Below, piece after piece: positions 7,201 to 10,000 of a stretch of DNA of 10,000 bases (positions are counted from its first letter, which is position 1; every line of letters starts with the position of its first letter). The DNA is from Trachelipus rathkii (lineage: Eukaryota > Arthropoda > Malacostraca > Isopoda > Trachelipodidae): the NCBI GenBank assembly GCA_015478945.1, contig JABUQX010117114.1, forward strand, positions 1-10,000, given 5' to 3'. The notes under the pieces are model-generated. The model saw only the letters and a program-made list of their open reading frames with translations, did no database searches and had not been told where the DNA came from. A program made the translations under genes and the position numbers.

Positions 7201-8330
7201 AGAGTTGAATAAGAGATGGAGATCTTTGACTAGATATTATACATTATATTCTCTACATTAGGAGATTTTTTCTAAGAGAGCACATATTTAGAGAGGAATA
7301 CTCACTCTATATATATAATTAATATATGTTATGGTAAATAATGATTAGTTCAGTTATTTATATAATAATATATATATTTTATATATAGTAGATATTTATA
7401 CAATATTTAATTAGTTGAGTATTTAATCCTAATACCATTACTCACATAGTTTATAATGCATACACAAATACTATAATATCACAAATAAGGATTACAGATT
7501 GAGGAGGTAAGTTTATTATCAACTGAGATAATAATAATTAGGTACTATGTTAGTTTACATATATAAAGATAAACGTGTAGTATTGTCCACTATTTTGTCA
7601 TGATCTATAAATACATGGAAATAGTTACTTATTAAATAGAGTAATATTCTAATTATATAATATAATTTGTGAACAAGTTCTTCATGTGTTTATTATGAGT
7701 AGCATATTAATATATAAATTAAATAACTTTAACATTTATTCCTCACTTAATCTCTATATTTCTCATTATACTCAAAGTACAAAAACATAACAACTACTAT
7801 GATATGAAGCCTTATTTCAATTGTTAAAAGTTTTATCAGCGAAATACAACCCTACTGAAGAAATGGATTTTATTATGAATTTTTATAATAACATAAAGAA
7901 CTCACACCGACATCTCTCAAATACACACAGAGAGCATATCCCTGGACAATCTGAATCATGTATATAAATACAGTAATAAAACTATAAACATTATGGACAG
8001 CGAAACAGTGTTGTAGCAAGAATCCTATCGAGAGAGAATTTCACTAATAGATTTTCAAATGTGATGTACTGAGTTTTCAAGAATATAAGAGAAGTGTATA
8101 CTATTATTTGTTCATTATATATGCGAGATATCAATAGATACATTCCATTAAGCACCGTTATATCGAGAATTCACTATTCAATCTAAATACGACACGCAGA
8201 TGAGAAATCATTCTACAGCTAGGAGATTTGAGAGAAGGCATATAGTTTACACAGATGTTGAGCATCTTAAATATGATCTCAGAGTTATTATTATATAAAG
8301 CATACTTTCAGTGAAAATCACCATATTTAT
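7201..8330. other. AT-rich non-coding spacer
   Basis: No gene is supported. Hairpins seen: TAAATAA/TTATTTA (7335-7341 with 7354-7360); TTATTATC-AACTGA-GATAATAA (7513-7534, perfect 8-bp stem); TTATTAT/ATAATAA with an 8-base loop (7870-7891). GAGGAGG at 7501-7507 resembles a Shine-Dalgarno sequence, but no start codon follows within 15 bases. Two loosely similar segments begin TATCGAG and continue into AATT(T)CACTA at 8026 and 8161. Confidence 0.55.
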
Positions 8331-8333
8331 AAT

Positions 8334-8375
8334 TCAGTAAATAAATGCTCTCAAATTCGAGTTTATTTATTCTGA
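8334..8375. repeat. Long three-segment hairpin
   Basis: TCAG (8334-8337) pairs with CTGA (8372-8375), TAAATAAA (8338-8345) with TTTATTTA (8362-8369), and CTC (8348-8350) with GAG (8359-8361). A two-base bulge lies on each side (TG 8346-8347, TT 8370-8371) and the apical loop is TCAAATTC. That makes 15 pairs in all, the largest bulged stem in the spacer around it. Because bulges were allowed, the statistical weight is modest. No T-run follows. Confidence 0.5.
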
Positions 8376-8694
8376 CTATATGGTATGAGTCCTTAATGGA
8401 TTACCTATAAGTTAGTGACAACAGAGGTACGAGATAGGTACATTAATATTATGTGCGCGAAGCGTTGCATGGAAGTATTGATCTCATATCATAATACCTC
8501 ACTGTTTCATCTGCTCACCGATAACCTCATTAAAAATGCCGATGGAGGTTCAAGTACTATTCAAGATAATATACAGTCACGTCCAGTTTGAGGGATAAGG
8601 TGCATACTTTAGCGCTCCAAAAAGATGATTGATATACATAAAGACCTCCATGCATACGCATATCACATATAATACATGAACGTAATGTAACACA

Positions 8695-8750
8695 CACTTA
8701 AATAAGTGAGAACTTTATGAGGTCCACCAACCTATTAACGATCACTTATT
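8695..8750. repeat. Competing CACTTA / TAAGTG dyads
   Basis: CACTTA-AA-TAAGTG (8695-8708) is a 6-bp hairpin with a two-base centre. AATAAGTGA (8701-8709) is also the exact reverse complement of TCACTTATT (8742-8750). The central element can therefore pair leftwards or rightwards but not both. Function unknown. Confidence 0.5.
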
Positions 8751-9050
8751 CAGAGCTATCACTCTCATAGTGGGTTAGCCGCTATTTTATATGCGCTCAA
8801 CTCAGGTTAAAAGTTTCTTGTCAAACTGGAGCTTAATAATACTGATTGAATGTGTAACACTTAGCCCTTATCACTTACTTAACTACAATTCTTTATGATA
8901 TTTTATACTCAGTAACGATAGACGAATTAGTGGCTTATACAAGACGTTAGGATGGCTATACTCTATATCCATATAACAGCAGAACACTATAGCCACATAT
9001 TATTGGGATAATGCAGAAAAGGGACTATAATCTTTTCTCCGAGATATACA

Positions 9051-9091
9051 CTGCTCAAAATGAGTAAGCATATATTAATACTCAGTAGCAG
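9051..9091. repeat. Two-segment hairpin CTGCT...TGAGTA / TACTCA...AGCAG
   Basis: CTGCT (9051-9055) pairs with AGCAG (9087-9091), and TGAGTA (9061-9066) with TACTCA (9079-9084). The internal loop is CAAAA opposite GT, and the apical loop has 12 bases. Eleven pairs in all. It lies 12 bases right of the AGAAAAG/CTTTTCT hairpin, so the two would be adjacent stems. Confidence 0.5.
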
Positions 9092-9381
9092 ATTTATTTA
9101 CCAGGGCGAAATTTACCGTAAACGAATAACTGTGTGGTATTTGAATTTAACTCCGTAGGATTGTATATTAATTTCGATCGAGAGTGATATATAAACTCAA
9201 AATGTTTCATCTCATCATATCCATCATACCCGTCTTAGGTAATTAGGTCTATCACCCTTCTTACTGACGGAAGAACACTTTAGTTCTTGTATCATACTTC
9301 AGCCTTCCACAACACTACACGCTTTCCCGCAGTATCCACTCTCAAATGGAAACATTACCTTTACCTTGCGAACCCGTAAAG

Positions 9382-9409
9382 ACAATGTTGAGTTTCAACT
9401 AAACATTGT
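9382..9409. repeat. 8-bp inverted repeat with alternative 10-bp fold
   Basis: ACAATGTT (9382-9389) and AACATTGT (9402-9409) are perfectly complementary around 12 bases. Alternatively ACAAT/ATTGT plus GTTGA/TCAAC (9387-9391 with 9395-9399) gives 10 pairs with a five-base bulge. Six bases later GCGC-TTATCG-GCGC (9415-9428) forms another stem. Confidence 0.55.
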
Positions 9410-9456
9410 ATTGAGCGCTTATCGGCGCACTTCAGCCTCACCGACATATATAATAC

Positions 9457-9500
9457 GATAAGGATAATGAACTAACTACGTAGTAGTTCATTAGGCTATC
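9457..9500. repeat. Bulged palindrome with 14-bp arms (clearest dyad in the window)
   Basis: The left arm is TAATGAACT (9465-9473) plus ACTAC (9475-9479), with one extra A between them at 9474. The right arm is GTAGT (9480-9484) plus AGTTCATTA (9485-9493), so all fourteen positions pair and there is no spacer at the centre. Beyond an internal mismatch (AGGA opposite GGC), GATA (9457-9460) pairs with TATC (9497-9500). A dyad of this size is far beyond what is expected by chance in 10 kb, unlike the 5-8 bp hairpins elsewhere. Plausible roles are a protein-binding dyad, a cruciform, an RNA hairpin or a small mobile palindrome; nothing nearby decides between them. No gene adjoins it. Confidence 0.8.
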
Positions 9501-9770
9501 TGAATACGAAGGTGGTGACGATCATCAACGGCATACGTGCCATGAGAGAAAATCACCGGCACTGTATATGTAGGGTGATTCTGTTGGAGTGTGTCTTTGT
9601 ATCGAGCTAACAAGACTCGCTGGTATGAACGACTCTACACCAGTGCACGGCTAAAGCAACTACACCTTCTAATGAGTTCTAACTAGACATATGTATTGGG
9701 TCGGTGAAAGCTCGCTGAGAAGTAGTTTTTCTTGAGTGGAGCAATATATCTACCAGTATTACTGAGTGAA
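9501..9770. other. Non-coding tract with overlapping hairpins
   Basis: TGGTGA-CGA-TCATCA (9513-9527, one G-T pair) is followed by GGCA-TACG-TGCC, by GTGCC/GGCAC joining about 9537 to 9562, and by AATCACC/GGTGATT (9551-9557 with 9574-9580, 7 bp). The middle ones overlap and exclude each other. CGCTGGT/ACCAGTG (9618-9624 with 9639-9645) and CAGTA-T-TACTG (9754-9764) lie further right. No gene is seen. Confidence 0.5.
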
Positions 9771-9772
9771 TA

Positions 9773-9822
9773 GCAGATGCCGAGATGGTTGAGGAATGGG
9801 AGGGATGCTACCTAAGATCTGC
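9773..9822 (+). other. G-rich purine run inside a GCAGAT/ATCTGC stem
   Basis: GCAGAT (9773-9778) pairs with ATCTGC (9817-9822) around 38 bases containing GGTTGAGGAATGGGAGGG (9787-9804). The latter has four G-runs of at least two with loops of 4, 3 and 1 bases, so a two-quartet G-quadruplex is conceivable. CCGAGA (9780-9785) is also complementary to TCTCGG (9842-9847), mimicking a tRNA acceptor stem, but the remaining arms do not form. Function unknown. Confidence 0.3.
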
Positions 9823-10000
9823 CTAAGTTTCACTAACTCACTCTCGGATATTGGAATCTAAATATCAAAATGCATAGTACACAACTTGACAGAAAGAAAT
9901 ACTATCTGGTAAAATTTGGTCCTAGAGTAGGAAGTGTATATTCAGTATCCAGTCTTACATAGGACATACTAAGTCAACAGAAGATGGTTATCTCTGACAA
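9823..10000. other. Non-coding right edge
   Basis: No gene is seen entering from the right edge. Small dyads: GATATT/AATATC (9847-9852 with 9861-9866, 8-base loop) and TCCTA-GAG-TAGGA (9920-9932). Confidence 0.5.

Larger units (their letters stand above)
8400..9450. other. Non-coding tract with many small hairpins
   Basis: G+C rises noticeably here. No gene is supported. Dyads include GTATT-GAT/ATC-AATAC with a two-base bulge (8475-8497), ATGGAGGT (8542-8549) with ACCTCCAT (8644-8651), TGGCTATA/TATAGCCA (8953-8960 with 8988-8995), AGAAAAG/CTTTTCT (9015-9021 with 9032-9038), TTTAC-C-GTAAA (9112-9122), AAGAAC-ACTTTA-GTTCTT (9271-9288) and GCGC/GCGC (9415-9428). GCGAAGC, the stable mini-hairpin heptamer, recurs at 8457-8463. 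The nonamer pair CATCATATC-CATCATACC is tandem at 9213-9230. Confidence 0.55.

Noticed and set aside
7245..7272. Possible terminator: TCTC...GAGA followed by T6
   Set aside because: The stem is only four pairs with an eight-base loop, too weak to call, and no gene precedes it.
7501..7507. GAGGAGG, Shine-Dalgarno-like
   Set aside because: No start codon at a usable spacing and no open frame downstream.
6918..7998. 11-base direct repeat ACATTATGGAC at 6918-6928 and 7988-7998
   Set aside because: Direct matches of this length are expected several times in 10 kb of AT-rich sequence, and the flanks do not align.
9779..9848. tRNA-like 70-base segment with CCGAGA/TCTCGG acceptor stem and GATGGTTGAG D-arm-like sequence
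   Set aside because: D, anticodon and T stems do not form in the required positions and there is no TTC-type T-loop in register.

Overview
No gene can be supported anywhere in this 10 kb. The only ATG-initiated open frames of 60 codons or more are three (3142-3342 +, 4284-4466 +, 5055-5252 -). None resembles a family I recognise, and frames of that length are expected by chance at this base composition. I found no convincing tRNA, rRNA core, CRISPR array, transposase or intron core. The window reads as AT-rich non-coding DNA. It is composed of nearly GC-free TA/TAAT tracts (1-810, 1670-1930, 5831-5966) alternating with more complex tracts that rise to about 45-48 % G+C (1961-2120 and 4081-4440 by hand count).

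The style fits spacer DNA of an expanded AT-rich organelle genome: a fungal or yeast mitochondrion, or the mitochondrion or plastid of an alga or non-photosynthetic plant. An AT-rich eukaryotic nuclear region cannot be excluded. The absence of coding sequence argues against bacterial or phage DNA. The organism assignment is inference only; there is no marker gene.

Layout: (1) 1-810 AT desert; (2) 811-1660 mixed tract with GAGGAT/ATCCTC inverted repeats; (3) 1670-1930 second AT desert with a minus-strand match to the yeast mitochondrial promoter nonanucleotide; (4) 1960-2215 hairpin-rich GC island; (5) 2220-3880 AT-rich to C-rich spacer with paired inverted repeats; (6) 3880-4640 the most GC-rich tract, holding a C7/G5 GC cluster at 3960-3985 and runs of alternative hairpins; (7) 4640-5830 spacer with ATCTCACTC repeats and a TTA/poly-T tract; (8) 5831-5966 third AT block with a 32-bp AT-only palindrome; (9) 5967-8330 AT-rich spacer containing a strongly G-biased patch (6661-7200) and a 14-bp palindrome; (10) 8330-10000 hairpin-dense tract, including the clearest structural outlier, a bulged palindrome with 14-bp arms at 9465-9493.

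There is no evidence for a new biological system. What is worth a second look is structural: the 9457-9500 dyad, several places where inverted repeats overlap so that only one can form at a time, the GC cluster, and an over-used word GAGAGT/ACTCTC. Most short hairpins listed (stems of 5-8 bp) are near the number expected by chance in 10 kb; they are recorded because they are the only structure present.
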